From CAZNUM01 sp964539305 (GTDB taxonomy: Bacteria > Fidelibacterota > Marinisomatia > Marinisomatales > TCS55), in assembly GCA_964539305.1 (NCBI GenBank), contig CAZIIM010000036.1, positions 1 through 14,406 on the forward strand: a stretch of DNA of 14,406 nucleotides, written 5' to 3'. Numbering within the stretch: position 1 is the stretch's first letter; each line of letters opens with the position of its first letter. Positions 7,351-14,332 of the stretch are shown here, one piece after another. The notes below the pieces were generated by a model that saw nothing but the letters and a program-made list of their open reading frames with translations, did not search any database and was not told the DNA's origin. The position numbers and the translations under genes were made by a program.

Positions 7351-10300
7351 TTAATCTAATTCGATGTCCAAGCCCAAACCCTGAAGTTCCTTGATCAATA
7401 CATTGAATGATTCAGGAACCCCGAATGGCGGTAGATCTTCCCCTTTCACCAGGGCATTGTAAACCTTGGATCTACCATCAACATCATCAGATTTGACCGT
7501 TAGGATTTCATGAAGCGTATGGGCGGCTCCATAAGCTTCCAGAGCCCAGCATTCCATTTCACCGAATCGTTGACCGCCGAATTGCGCCTTACCACCCAAT
7601 GGCTGTTGGGTCACCAGAGAATAAGGACCAGTAGAACGGGCGTGCATTTTATCGTCCACCATGTGGCTCAGCTTCATCATATAAATATTTCCTACCGTAA
7701 CTGGATTATCAAAATATTCACCGGTACGCCCGTCAATCAGGTGTGTTTTCCCGGTTTCCGGTAAACCGGCCTTTTTCAGCTCCGCCACCACTTCATCTGG
7801 AGTGGCACCATTGAACACGGGTGTCTCATACTTCATTCCAAGAATGTCTCCCGCCCAGCCGAGCATAGTCTCATACAACTGTCCCAGATTCATTCTGGAG
7901 GGAACACCAAGGGGATTTAATACAATATCGACTGGAGTACCGTCTTCCAGGAATGGCATATCCTCTTCCGGGACGATTGTGGCAACCACACCCTTATTTC
8001 CATGGCGACCGGCCATCTTATCCCCGACCTGGATTTTCCGCTTGTTTGCGATATACACTTTGGCCAGTTTGAGGATCCCCGGTTGGAGTTCATCCCCAAC
8101 CCGCAGCTTGAAGACTTCCTTCTCCAGATATTCCTCAATCCGGCGCCATTCCTTCCAGTAGGAACGCCACACCAGTTTAATGGATTTCCAGACGGAGGCC
8201 TCTTCAACCCAGGAACTGTCTTGGGCAAATCGTTCCAGATCGTAACTCTGTAGTCGTTTGGCAGTGAGTTTCGTCCCCTTCTTGATGAGGGTACGACCGG
8301 AAGAAATATCCCGGATACCATCCGAAATCTGGTCTTTTAATAATTCCATCAATTTGGTGTCCCGGGCCTGCTTCAGCTGTTTTTTCTTCTCAGCCATCGC
8401 CTTCTGAAGTTCGAGAATCTTCTTTTTCTCTTCCATCCGGGCGGTTTTGCTCCGTTTTTCAAACAGTTTGGTATCGATGACCACACCGTTAACACCGGGA
8501 TCAGCCCTTTTGGAGGCATCTTTCACCTCACCGGCTTTTTCACCAAAGATCGCTCTTAATAATTTTTCTTCAGGGGTTGGATCGGTCTCTCCTTTCGGAG
8601 TCACTTTACCGATTAAAATATCCCCTTCCTTCACTTTTGCACCAATGCGGATAATTCCGCCTTCATCCAATTCCTTCGTAGCTTCTTCACTCACATTGGG
8701 GATTTCAGCCGTCAACTCTTCTTCACCGCGTTTGGTGTCACGCACTTCCAGTTCCACTTCATTGATATGAATGCTGGTGAACGTGTCGTGTTTAACCAAT
8801 CGTTCGCTAATCACGATGGCGTCCTCGAAATTGTACCCCCGCCAGGGCATGAAGGCCACGAGGACATTTTTCCCTAGCGCCAGTTCTCCATTCTGAGAAG
8901 AGGTTCCGTCCGCGATCACGTCCCCTTTCTTAACCCGTTGGCCTTCCTTGACGATAGGACGCTGGTTCTGACAGGTGTTCTGGTTTGTCCGGTGATATTT
9001 CCACAGAGGGATTTCTACCAGGTTTTCCCCTTCCACCAGGGCCAGGTCATCGGAAATTTCATTGGTTTTAATAACAATTTTTTCTGCGTCTGCATAGACG
9101 ACCCGACCATTCACCGGGGAGGTAATAACCGCCCGGGAATCCACCGCAACCTTGTGTTCCATGCCGGTCCCCACAATGGGGGCTTCCGGATTCATGAGAG
9201 GTACGGATTGACGCTGCATATTGGATCCCATGAGGGCCCTGTTGGCATCGTCATGATCCAGAAAAGGAATCAGGGCCGCGGCCACAGAAAGAATCTGGTT
9301 GGGCGCCACATCCATATACTGGATTTGATCTGGAGAAACAATGGGGAAGTCCCCCCGAATTCGGGCTCGGAGAGTTTTATTCAACAGACGATTATCGTCA
9401 CCTAATTCTTCATTAGACTGGGCAATCATTACCCGGTCTTCATCGTCGGCAGAGAGATATTCAATTTTATTTGTAGCTACGGCATAGCCGTTTTTACTCT
9501 CCACAAGGCGGTACGGAGCCTCAATAAAGCCGTGGCGATTTACCTTCGCCAACAGTGCAAGAGACGAAATCAGACCAATATTGGGTCCTTCCGGAGTTTC
9601 AATAGGACACAGCCGTCCATAATGCGTATAGTGAACGTCACGAACTTCAAAACCGGCCCGTTCCCGTGTCAAACCTCCCGGACCTAGAGCAGAAATACGA
9701 CGTTTGTGAGTGACTTCCGCTAATGGGTTGGTTTGATCTCCGAACTGAGAGAGTTGACTGGTCCCAAAAAAGGTGTTAATAACAGTCGTCACCACCCGTG
9801 AATTAATCAAATCCTGCGGCGTCAGGGACTCCTGCTCCCGCAGGTTCATTCTTTCGTAAATCGTCCGGAGCATCCGGCTCAGAGCTACCGAAAACTGGTT
9901 GGTCAGCTGTTCACCAATGGATTTCACGCGGCGATTACCCAGATGGTCAATATCGTCGGTTCCCCGCTCTCCTTTGCGCATAATCACCAGGAAATTGATC
10001 ACCTGTATAATGTCATCCATGGTCAGGACGGTTTGATCCACCGGAACATCCAGATTAAACTGTTGGTTCAGACGGTACCGCCCCACTTCACCCAGATCAT
10101 ATTTTTTCGGGCTGAAAAAGATTCGTTCAATAAATTTTTGTGCTGTTTCCAGATTAGGCGGTTCACCGGAACGAAGAAGTTGGTAAACAACATTCAGGGC
10201 TTCTTCCGTGCTCTTGGTAGGATCCTTATGCATGGTGTTTAACAACATCATGGCGTGAAAATTCCGGTTGGTATTGACGACGTCGATCTTGCTGACACCG

Positions 10301-11127
10301 GCCTTTTTCAGTTCAGCGATGACTTCTTCCGTCACCTCAACACCCCCTTCAAAATAAATTTCACCCGTCTGCGTATCGATCACATCTTCAATAATGGTGG
10401 CACCAATGTGATTGTAGGCATTTTTGCTTTTGATTTTTACCGTCTCAATACAGCCGAAAGCCTTGAAGATATCCGCATTGGTGGAAAATCCCAGAGCCCG
10501 CAGCAACATGGTCACAGGGAATTTCCTGCGGCGGTCAATAATCGTGAAAAGACAGTCATTAATATCGGTCGTAAAGTCCACCCACGAACCACGGAACGGA
10601 ATGATCCGGGCCTGATACAGACGTGTCCCATTGGGGTGAATGGAATCATCGAAGAATACTCCCGGGGACCGCTGAAGCTGAGAAACAATGACCCTTTCAG
10701 CACCATTAATAATAAAGGTGCCTTTTTCCGTCATTTTAGGAATATTCCCGAAATAAACTTCCTGCTCAATGCTCTGATCGTATTTACTGCGATCATTTTC
10801 ATTGGTAATATGCAGGATGAGACGGACTTTTAAGGGAACGGAGTAGGTCACCCCCCGGTCGATGCATTCGGCCGGCGTATATTTGGGTAACCCCAGGAAA
10901 TAACTTTTATATTCCAGCACGTAATTCCGATGCGAGTCTTCCAATGGAAAGACATTCCGGAATACTTCTTCCAGACCAACGGGAGCCCGTTGATCTTCAG
11001 GAACATTTTCCTGAATAAATTGCTGGTACGAATCAAGCTGGACCGATAACAGATCAGGCAGCTCAATTTCAGACGATACTTTTGCGAATGACTTACGCTT
11101 GGCGTACTGATTCATTGTGGCTTCCAA
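7351..11127 (-). CDS. rpoB: DNA-directed RNA polymerase subunit beta
   Basis: Second-largest RNA polymerase subunit, forming one pincer of the cleft and the rifampicin pocket. It has 1258 residues from the TTG start. The rifampicin region GTSQLSQFGDQTNPLAEVTHKRRISAL spans 455-481. Positions equivalent to E. coli Asp516, His526, Arg529 and Ser531 are wild type, while Met515 is Gly (residue 463). RDVHYTHYGRLCPIETPEGPNIG follows. GDKMAGRHGNKG (1036-1047) and the C-terminal clamp segment (AQFGGQRFGEMECWALEAYG, 1181-1200) are present. Residues about 890-1008 form a charged, probably helical insertion equivalent to E. coli beta insertion 9. TTG at 11127-11125 sits 5 nt from AGGAGG. The alternative ATG at 11115-11113 would be 17 nt away, which is too far, so TTG is preferred; the difference is four residues. 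It follows rplL by about 67 nt and precedes rpoC by 12 nt. Confidence 0.97.
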   Translation of the reverse strand: MEATMNQYAKRKSFAKVSSEIELPDLLSVQLDSYQQFIQENVPEDQRAPVGLEEVFRNVFPLEDSHRNYVLEYKSYFLGLPKYTPAECIDRGVTYSVPLKVRLILHITNENDRSKYDQSIEQEVYFGNIPKMTEKGTFIINGAERVIVSQLQRSPGVFFDDSIHPNGTRLYQARIIPFRGSWVDFTTDINDCLFTIIDRRRKFPVTMLLRALGFSTNADIFKAFGCIETVKIKSKNAYNHIGATIIEDVIDTQTGEIYFEGGVEVTEEVIAELKKAGVSKIDVVNTNRNFHAMMLLNTMHKDPTKSTEEALNVVYQLLRSGEPPNLETAQKFIERIFFSPKKYDLGEVGRYRLNQQFNLDVPVDQTVLTMDDIIQVINFLVIMRKGERGTDDIDHLGNRRVKSIGEQLTNQFSVALSRMLRTIYERMNLREQESLTPQDLINSRVVTTVINTFFGTSQLSQFGDQTNPLAEVTHKRRISALGPGGLTRERAGFEVRDVHYTHYGRLCPIETPEGPNIGLISSLALLAKVNRHGFIEAPYRLVESKNGYAVATNKIEYLSADDEDRVMIAQSNEELGDDNRLLNKTLRARIRGDFPIVSPDQIQYMDVAPNQILSVAAALIPFLDHDDANRALMGSNMQRQSVPLMNPEAPIVGTGMEHKVAVDSRAVITSPVNGRVVYADAEKIVIKTNEISDDLALVEGENLVEIPLWKYHRTNQNTCQNQRPIVKEGQRVKKGDVIADGTSSQNGELALGKNVLVAFMPWRGYNFEDAIVISERLVKHDTFTSIHINEVELEVRDTKRGEEELTAEIPNVSEEATKELDEGGIIRIGAKVKEGDILIGKVTPKGETDPTPEEKLLRAIFGEKAGEVKDASKRADPGVNGVVIDTKLFEKRSKTARMEEKKKILELQKAMAEKKKQLKQARDTKLMELLKDQISDGIRDISSGRTLIKKGTKLTAKRLQSYDLERFAQDSSWVEEASVWKSIKLVWRSYWKEWRRIEEYLEKEVFKLRVGDELQPGILKLAKVYIANKRKIQVGDKMAGRHGNKGVVATIVPEEDMPFLEDGTPVDIVLNPLGVPSRMNLGQLYETMLGWAGDILGMKYETPVFNGATPDEVVAELKKAGLPETGKTHLIDGRTGEYFDNPVTVGNIYMMKLSHMVDDKMHARSTGPYSLVTQQPLGGKAQFGGQRFGEMECWALEAYGAAHTLHEILTVKSDDVDGRSKVYNALVKGEDLPPFGVPESFNVLIKELQGLGLDIELD

Positions 11128-11132
11128 TTAAG

Positions 11133-11138
11133 CCTCCT
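11133..11138 (-). promoter_or_regulatory. Ribosome binding site deciding the TTG start of rpoB
   Basis: A perfect AGGAGG (AAAGGAGG when extended) lies 5 nt before TTG 11127-11125 but 17 nt before the first in-frame ATG. The spacing argues for TTG initiation. Confidence 0.75.
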
Positions 11139-11145
11139 TTGTAAG

Positions 11146-11175
11146 GTAGGATGAAACGAAAATTGTGGGATGAAA
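11146..11175 (-). repeat. Short imperfect direct repeat in the rplL-rpoB spacer
   Basis: GTAGGATGAAA (11146-11156) and GTGGGATGAAA (11165-11175) differ at one base and are offset by 19 nt. On the RNA strand they read TTTCATCCTAC and TTTCATCCCAC. They lie upstream of the rpoB Shine-Dalgarno sequence. Function is unknown; at this length chance duplication is possible. Confidence 0.4.
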
Positions 11176-11206
11176 AAAGAGCGTAAAACTCACCTTATTT
11201 GAGTTC
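11173..11206 (-). terminator. Possible weak attenuator between rplL and rpoB
   Basis: Two mutually exclusive stems can form on the RNA strand around the rplL stop. Stem A pairs GAACTC (11206-11201) with GAGTTT (11191-11186, one G-U), with the stop codon in the loop. Stem B pairs GAGT (11191-11188) with GCTC (11182-11179, one G-U) and is followed by six U (11178-11173). Stem B is terminator-shaped but very short. In E. coli an attenuator in this same gap lowers rpoBC transcription relative to rplL, and a similar role is inferred here. The stems are weak, so confidence is low. Confidence 0.25.
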
Positions 11207-11581
11207 GACGGTCGCTCCTGCTTCTTCCAGTTTGGCTTTGATTTCTTCCGCTTCCGCTTTAGAAACGCCTTCTTTCACAGCCTTGGGGGCATTATCCACC
11301 AGTTCTTTCGCTTCTTTCAGTCCAAGACTGGTAATGGTACGCACAACTTTAATCACGTTGATTTTGGATTGGCCTACTGTTGAGAGGACGACATCGAATT
11401 CATCCTTTTCCTCTGCTTCGGCAGCAGCACCTTCTCCGGCAGCTGGAGCCGCTACTGCAGCCACGGGGGCCGCCGCAGTGACACCGAACTTTTCCTCAAT
11501 CTCTGAAATCAGTTCTGATATTTCCAGCATATTGGCATTTTCTAGGTAAGATAGCACATCGGCTCTGGTTACTTCAGCCAT
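11195..11581 (-). CDS. rplL: 50S ribosomal protein L7/L12
   Basis: Multicopy stalk protein that binds L10 as dimers and recruits and activates EF-Tu, EF-G and other translational GTPases. It has 128 residues from the ATG. The N-terminal dimerisation helices (about 3-34) are followed by an Ala/Gly/Glu-rich hinge (about 36-58). The C-terminal GTPase-binding domain (about 60-128) contains KINVIKVVR and GLKEAKELVDNAPK. ATG at 11581-11579 is chosen because AAGGAG (11595-11590) sits 8 nt upstream. An in-frame GTG immediately before it (11584-11582) is a possible alternative adding one residue. It follows rplJ by about 25 nt, the usual L10-L12 pairing. Confidence 0.96.
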   Translation of the reverse strand: MAEVTRADVLSYLENANMLEISELISEIEEKFGVTAAAPVAAVAAPAAGEGAAAEAEEKDEFDVVLSTVGQSKINVIKVVRTITSLGLKEAKELVDNAPKAVKEGVSKAEAEEIKAKLEEAGATVELK

Positions 11582-11589
11582 CACATTTG

Positions 11590-11595
11590 CTCCTT
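11590..11595 (-). promoter_or_regulatory. Ribosome binding site of rplL
   Basis: AAGGAG lies 8 nt before the ATG at 11581 and 5 nt before an in-frame GTG at 11584. It is one of the stronger sites in the cluster, in keeping with L7/L12 being made in excess over other ribosomal proteins. Confidence 0.7.
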
Positions 11596-11606
11596 GATTA
11601 GATTTA

Positions 11607-12122
11607 TTAAGATTTTTGATCTTTTAAGTTATTCAGGGCATTGCCCAGATTGGACATGGGGGCTTTCAGTCCCCAGACCAGTTTCGTCAATGGTGATTGC
11701 AATAAGGCCATAAATTTGGCCAGCAATATTTCACGGGAGGGTAAATCGGCAATGGAACGGAATTTTTCACCACCGAATATTTTCCCTTCGAAGATGATTC
11801 CTTTCACCTTAGGCAAATCGTGATCCTTGGTAAAGGATTTTAACACCTGGGCGGGAACCACCGGATCCTCGAAGGAAAAGGCAATCGCCGTAGGACCGGT
11901 TAAAAATTCTTCCATCCCATCCAGATTGTTATTTTTCGCAACTATTTTCAACAGGGTGTTTTTTGCCACCCGGAACCGGACATCTGATTTGAAAAATTCG
12001 CGACGTAGTTGATTAATGTCATCCACGTTCAGTCCCAGATAATCGGTTAAATAAATGGCTTTGGCCTGTTTGACCAATTCCGTCAACTCTTCTGCCTGGG
12101 CGATATTTTTTGAATTTGGCAT
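11607..12122 (-). CDS. rplJ: 50S ribosomal protein L10
   Basis: Base of the ribosomal stalk: it binds 23S rRNA beside L11 and carries L7/L12 dimers on its C-terminal helix. It has 171 residues, a normal length. The N-terminal globular part includes IYLTDYLGLNVDDINQLRR (about 23-41), RVAKNTLLKIVA (about 51-62) and FLTGPTAIAFS (about 73-83). The helical tail from about residue 129 is the L12-binding segment. The ATG at 12122-12120 is 4 nt after the rplA stop. An AGGT (12132-12129) overlapping that stop is the only visible ribosome binding site. In well-studied bacteria L10 represses its own mRNA through a structured leader upstream of rplJ. Here there is no intergenic leader, so any such site would lie within the rplA coding sequence. 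Confidence 0.96.
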   Translation of the reverse strand: MPNSKNIAQAEELTELVKQAKAIYLTDYLGLNVDDINQLRREFFKSDVRFRVAKNTLLKIVAKNNNLDGMEEFLTGPTAIAFSFEDPVVPAQVLKSFTKDHDLPKVKGIIFEGKIFGGEKFRSIADLPSREILLAKFMALLQSPLTKLVWGLKAPMSNLGNALNNLKDQKS

Positions 12123-12126
12123 AGTA

Positions 12127-12816
12127 CTACCTGATTGTTGACTGATCGACTTTAATCCCCGGGCCCATGGTGGAAGAAATGGTAACTTTCTTCAAATATT
12201 GACCCTTCACAGAGGCTGGTTTTGCCTTGAGGATAGTATTGTAAATCTGTTTAATATTTTCTACGAGCGCTTCTGTTTCAAAGGAGACTTTCCCGCAGGT
12301 GGAATGGACGATGCCACCCTTTTCAACCCGCAGCTCAATTTTCCCCGCTTTTAATTCTTTCACCGCTTTAGCCACATCCGTGGTAACCGTGCCGCTTTTA
12401 GGATTGGGCATTAACCCCTTCGGACCCAGAATTTTACCCAGTTTCCCGATTTCGGGCATCATGTCGGGGGTGGCGATGATTTTATCCACATCGGCCCACC
12501 CAGCCTTAATTTTTTCCAGAAAATCCTTGTTCCCTACAAAATCCGCCCCTGCTTCCTGCGCCTCTTTTTCCTTGGGCCCGGTGGTGAGAACCAATACTTT
12601 CACTTCGGCCCCGGTCCCATGGGGCAGCGTGGTCATGACACGGATATTTTGATCCGCATGCCGTGGATCGACACCCAGATTGATGGCAATGTCCACCGAT
12701 TCATCGAATTTGGTGAATTTTAATTCCTTCACCAATTTTACTGCCTCTTCCAGGGCGTATTCCTTCTGGCGGTCAAATTTTCCTTCAACTGCTTTCCGGT
12801 TCTTAGATTGTTTCAT
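12127..12816 (-). CDS. rplA: 50S ribosomal protein L1
   Basis: Forms the mobile L1 stalk that guides deacylated tRNA out of the E site; also an mRNA-binding autorepressor of the L11-L1 genes in many bacteria. At 229 residues it is typical. The family signature GKLGKILGPKGLMPNPKSGT is at about 125-143, and EKGGIVHSTCGKVSF lies in the C-terminal half of domain I. The ATG (12816-12814) overlaps the rplK stop by 4 nt (ATGA), a sign of translational coupling. A strong GGAGGT inside the end of rplK (12831-12826) is 9 nt upstream. No obvious L1-binding mRNA hairpin is recognisable by eye. Confidence 0.97.
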   Translation of the reverse strand: MKQSKNRKAVEGKFDRQKEYALEEAVKLVKELKFTKFDESVDIAINLGVDPRHADQNIRVMTTLPHGTGAEVKVLVLTTGPKEKEAQEAGADFVGNKDFLEKIKAGWADVDKIIATPDMMPEIGKLGKILGPKGLMPNPKSGTVTTDVAKAVKELKAGKIELRVEKGGIVHSTCGKVSFETEALVENIKQIYNTILKAKPASVKGQYLKKVTISSTMGPGIKVDQSTIR

Positions 12817-13241
12817 GAATTCACTACCTCCACACCCATGCTACGGGCAGTACCCCGAATCATTTCAACCGCCTGTTCAATCGTATTGGCATTCAGATCT
12901 TCAAATTTCAGTTGCGCAATCTCACGCAAATCCGCTTCCGTCACTTTCCCCACCTTTTCACGATTGGGTTCACCCGAGCCCTTTTCAATCCCCGCTTTTT
13001 TCTTCAACAATACAGCCGCAGGTGGTGTTTTAGTGATAAAACTGAAACTGCGGTCCACATAGACCGTGATTACTACCGGAATGATCATCCCGGCCTGATC
13101 CTGAGTTGCCGCATTAAATGCTTTACAGAATTCCATAATATTGACACCATGCTGACCCAGGGCCGGTCCGACGGGCGGCGCCGGATTGGCTTTCCCTGCC
13201 GGGATTTGCAGCTTGATGTACCCTGTTATTTTCTTCGCCAT
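12813..13241 (-). CDS. rplK: 50S ribosomal protein L11
   Basis: Binds the GTPase-associated centre of 23S rRNA with L10, takes part in factor-dependent GTP hydrolysis and stringent-response sensing, and is the binding site of thiostrepton. The 142-residue length is standard. The proline-rich N-terminal motif PAGKANPAPPVGPALGQHG spans 14-32, including the prolines at the thiostrepton-contact face. The C-terminal RNA-binding domain (about 72-142) includes TPPAAVLLKKKAGIEKGSGEP. The start is ATG at 13241-13239, with AGGT (13252-13249) overlapping the nusG stop 7 nt upstream. The gap after nusG is 9 nt, and its 3' end overlaps rplA. Confidence 0.97.
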   Translation of the reverse strand: MAKKITGYIKLQIPAGKANPAPPVGPALGQHGVNIMEFCKAFNAATQDQAGMIIPVVITVYVDRSFSFITKTPPAAVLLKKKAGIEKGSGEPNREKVGKVTEADLREIAQLKFEDLNANTIEQAVEMIRGTARSMGVEVVNS

Positions 13242-13250
13242 ATTTTCAAC

Positions 13251-13778
13251 CTACTTTTCTAACTCAACTTGAAGAAAATCCAGTTCAATCGGTGTGGGTC
13301 TTCCGAAAATACTGACAGACACTTTAATCTTTTGTTTCTCATCATTGACTTCCTGGACAAAACCGGAAAAATCCATAAAAGGTCCATCAATGACCTTTAC
13401 CGCATCACCCACCTTGAAGGGATTCACAACAACTTCCTTCCCTTCACGACCTTCCACTTCTCCTAGAATCCGGGTCACTTCCTCCGGTTTCAACGCCTGG
13501 GGTTGTCCGTTTGGACCCACGAAACTGATGACGCCATTGGTGTTCTCAATTAAATAACGAATTTTCTTATCGTTATTCATCTTGATCAGGATATAACCCG
13601 GGAAAAACACCTTATTCCGGACTTTCTTTTTCCCGTCTTTCATTTCGACAATATTCTCGGAGGGCACCAGAATATCGGCAACTTCATCCTGCAGACCCGC
13701 GTCTTCCACTTCATATAAAATGTTTTCGCGGATCTTTTTCTCCTTACCGGAAATAACTCTAAGTGTGTACCAGTCCAT
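13251..13778 (-). CDS. nusG: Transcription termination/antitermination protein NusG
   Basis: Elongation factor that binds the RNA polymerase clamp through its N-terminal domain and links polymerase to Rho or to the ribosome through its C-terminal KOW domain. At 175 residues it is a compact form without the large insertions of some lineages. The NGN domain spans about 1-110 (WYTLRVISGKEKKIRENI, then VFFPGYILIKM). The linker leads to the KOW domain, about 119-175 (FKVGDAVKVIDGPFMDFSGFV). The ATG at 13778-13776 begins the expected MDWYTLRV. It follows the secE stop by 3 nt, with no Shine-Dalgarno sequence visible, so translational coupling to secE is likely. The secE-nusG pair is near-universal in bacteria. 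Confidence 0.97.
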   Translation of the reverse strand: MDWYTLRVISGKEKKIRENILYEVEDAGLQDEVADILVPSENIVEMKDGKKKVRNKVFFPGYILIKMNNDKKIRYLIENTNGVISFVGPNGQPQALKPEEVTRILGEVEGREGKEVVVNPFKVGDAVKVIDGPFMDFSGFVQEVNDEKQKIKVSVSIFGRPTPIELDFLQVELEK

Positions 13779-13781
13779 GGT

Positions 13782-13964
13782 CTATAAAATGATCTTTAAT
13801 AAGGCGGTTAAAATTCGGTCCACAAAAAACAGAAACAGACTAATCATGAGGGAGAGGGTAATCACCACATAAGTGGAGCCCTTCAGCTCATCCCAGGTTG
13901 GCCAGGAGACTTTTTTCATTTCAAACTGCACGTCGGAGAAGAATTTAGATATCTTACTAAACAT
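13782..13964 (-). CDS. secE: Preprotein translocase subunit SecE
   Basis: Essential small clamp subunit of the SecYEG channel, which moves unfolded proteins across or into the inner membrane. It has 60 residues, the single-span form found in most bacteria (E. coli has three spans). The cytoplasmic amphipathic helix contains the conserved EMKKVSWPTWDELKGST core (about 15-31), followed by one membrane segment (about 32-57). The ATG is at 13964-13962; GGTGA at 13975-13971 with 6-nt spacing is the likely ribosome binding site. It lies downstream of tRNA-Trp and immediately before nusG. Confidence 0.96.
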   Translation of the reverse strand: MFSKISKFFSDVQFEMKKVSWPTWDELKGSTYVVITLSLMISLFLFFVDRILTALLKIIL

Positions 13965-14028
13965 CGCCTTTCACCAACTCCCTTAACTGATTCAAATTTC
14001 GTAAACCCGAATTGTAATTAAACGATTG

Positions 14029-14101
14029 CAGGAGTGGCAGGAATCGAACCCGCAACCCCCGGTTTTGGAGACCGGTGCTCTACCAATTGAGCTACACTCC
14101 T
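14029..14101 (-). tRNA. trnW: tRNA-Trp (anticodon CCA)
   Basis: A 73-nt cloverleaf folds completely. It has a 7-bp acceptor stem AGGAGTG/CACTCCT and a D arm GCTC/GAGC with loop AATTGGTA. The anticodon stem CCGGT/ACCGG encloses loop CTCCAAA, followed by a 5-nt variable region and a T arm GCGGG/CCTGC with loop TTCGATT. The anticodon CCA is at 14068-14066. The discriminator is G (14029), as expected for bacterial tRNA-Trp. The 3' CCA tail is not encoded: the next bases on the RNA strand are CAA, so it must be added by a nucleotidyltransferase. A tRNA-Trp before secE-nusG is a common bacterial arrangement. Confidence 0.97.
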
Positions 14102-14104
14102 AAT

Positions 14105-14140
14105 TTGGATGCACACCTCTGGTCTGAGGTTTAAATCCAA
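14105..14140 (-). other. Imperfect hairpin between rpmG and tRNA-Trp
   Basis: Almost the whole 51-nt gap is a two-part stem-loop. The outer stem is TTGGAT (14105-14110) with ATCCAA (14135-14140). A 4/4 internal loop follows, then the inner stem ACCTC (14115-14119) with GAGGT (14126-14130) and a 6-nt loop. On the RNA strand the structure ends 3 nt before the mature tRNA 5' end and begins 12 nt after the rpmG stop. No U-tract follows, so it is not an intrinsic terminator. A role in processing the mRNA-tRNA junction or protecting the upstream mRNA end is inferred only. Confidence 0.55.
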
Positions 14141-14152
14141 TGCGAAACCCAA

Positions 14153-14317
14153 TTACTTTGTTTCCTTGAAAATGACGTGCTTCCGGATGACAGGATCGTA
14201 TTTCCGGTACTCCACCCGTTCCGGATGTTTCCGGCGACTCTTGGTCACCGTGTACCGATACCCGGTGCCAGCCGTACTTTCAATTTGAATGATATTGCGT
14301 TTACTGTTTCCAGCCAT
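14153..14317 (-). CDS. rpmG: 50S ribosomal protein L33, cysteine-free type
   Basis: Small large-subunit protein near the tRNA exit site. Translating 14317-14153 gives 54 residues: MAGNSKRNIIQIESTAGTG, then YRYTVTKSRRKHPERVEYRKY, then DPVIRKHVIFKETK. This matches L33 across its length (ESTAGTG, TKSRRK, KYDPVIRKHV). It contains no cysteine, so it is the C-minus form lacking the zinc ribbon of the paired-Cys form. The ATG follows a good AGGTGA (14330-14325) by 7 nt, and the gene starts 15 nt after the tuf stop. The tuf-rpmG-tRNA-Trp-secE order is known from several Gram-negative groups. Confidence 0.95.
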   Translation of the reverse strand: MAGNSKRNIIQIESTAGTGYRYTVTKSRRKHPERVEYRKYDPVIRKHVIFKETK

Positions 14318-14332
14318 TTTCAATTCACCTAT

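Noticed and set aside
10255..10833. Plus-strand open frame of 192 codons opposite rpoB
   Set aside because: It is the antisense shadow of a highly conserved part of rpoB, resembles no family I know and has no context. The same applies to all other plus-strand frames over 60 codons, such as 6305-6781, 3812-4273 and 8938-9405.
11582..11584. GTG start for rplL, one codon upstream of ATG
   Set aside because: It is in frame and possible, but ATG at 11581 has 8-nt spacing to AAGGAG and gives the usual MA- start. The difference is one residue.
14011..14016. TACAAT on the minus strand, a possible -10 box before secE
   Set aside because: The -35 position 17 nt upstream falls inside the tRNA 3' end and reads TGCCAC, a poor match. 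A/T-rich spacers give such hexamers by chance.
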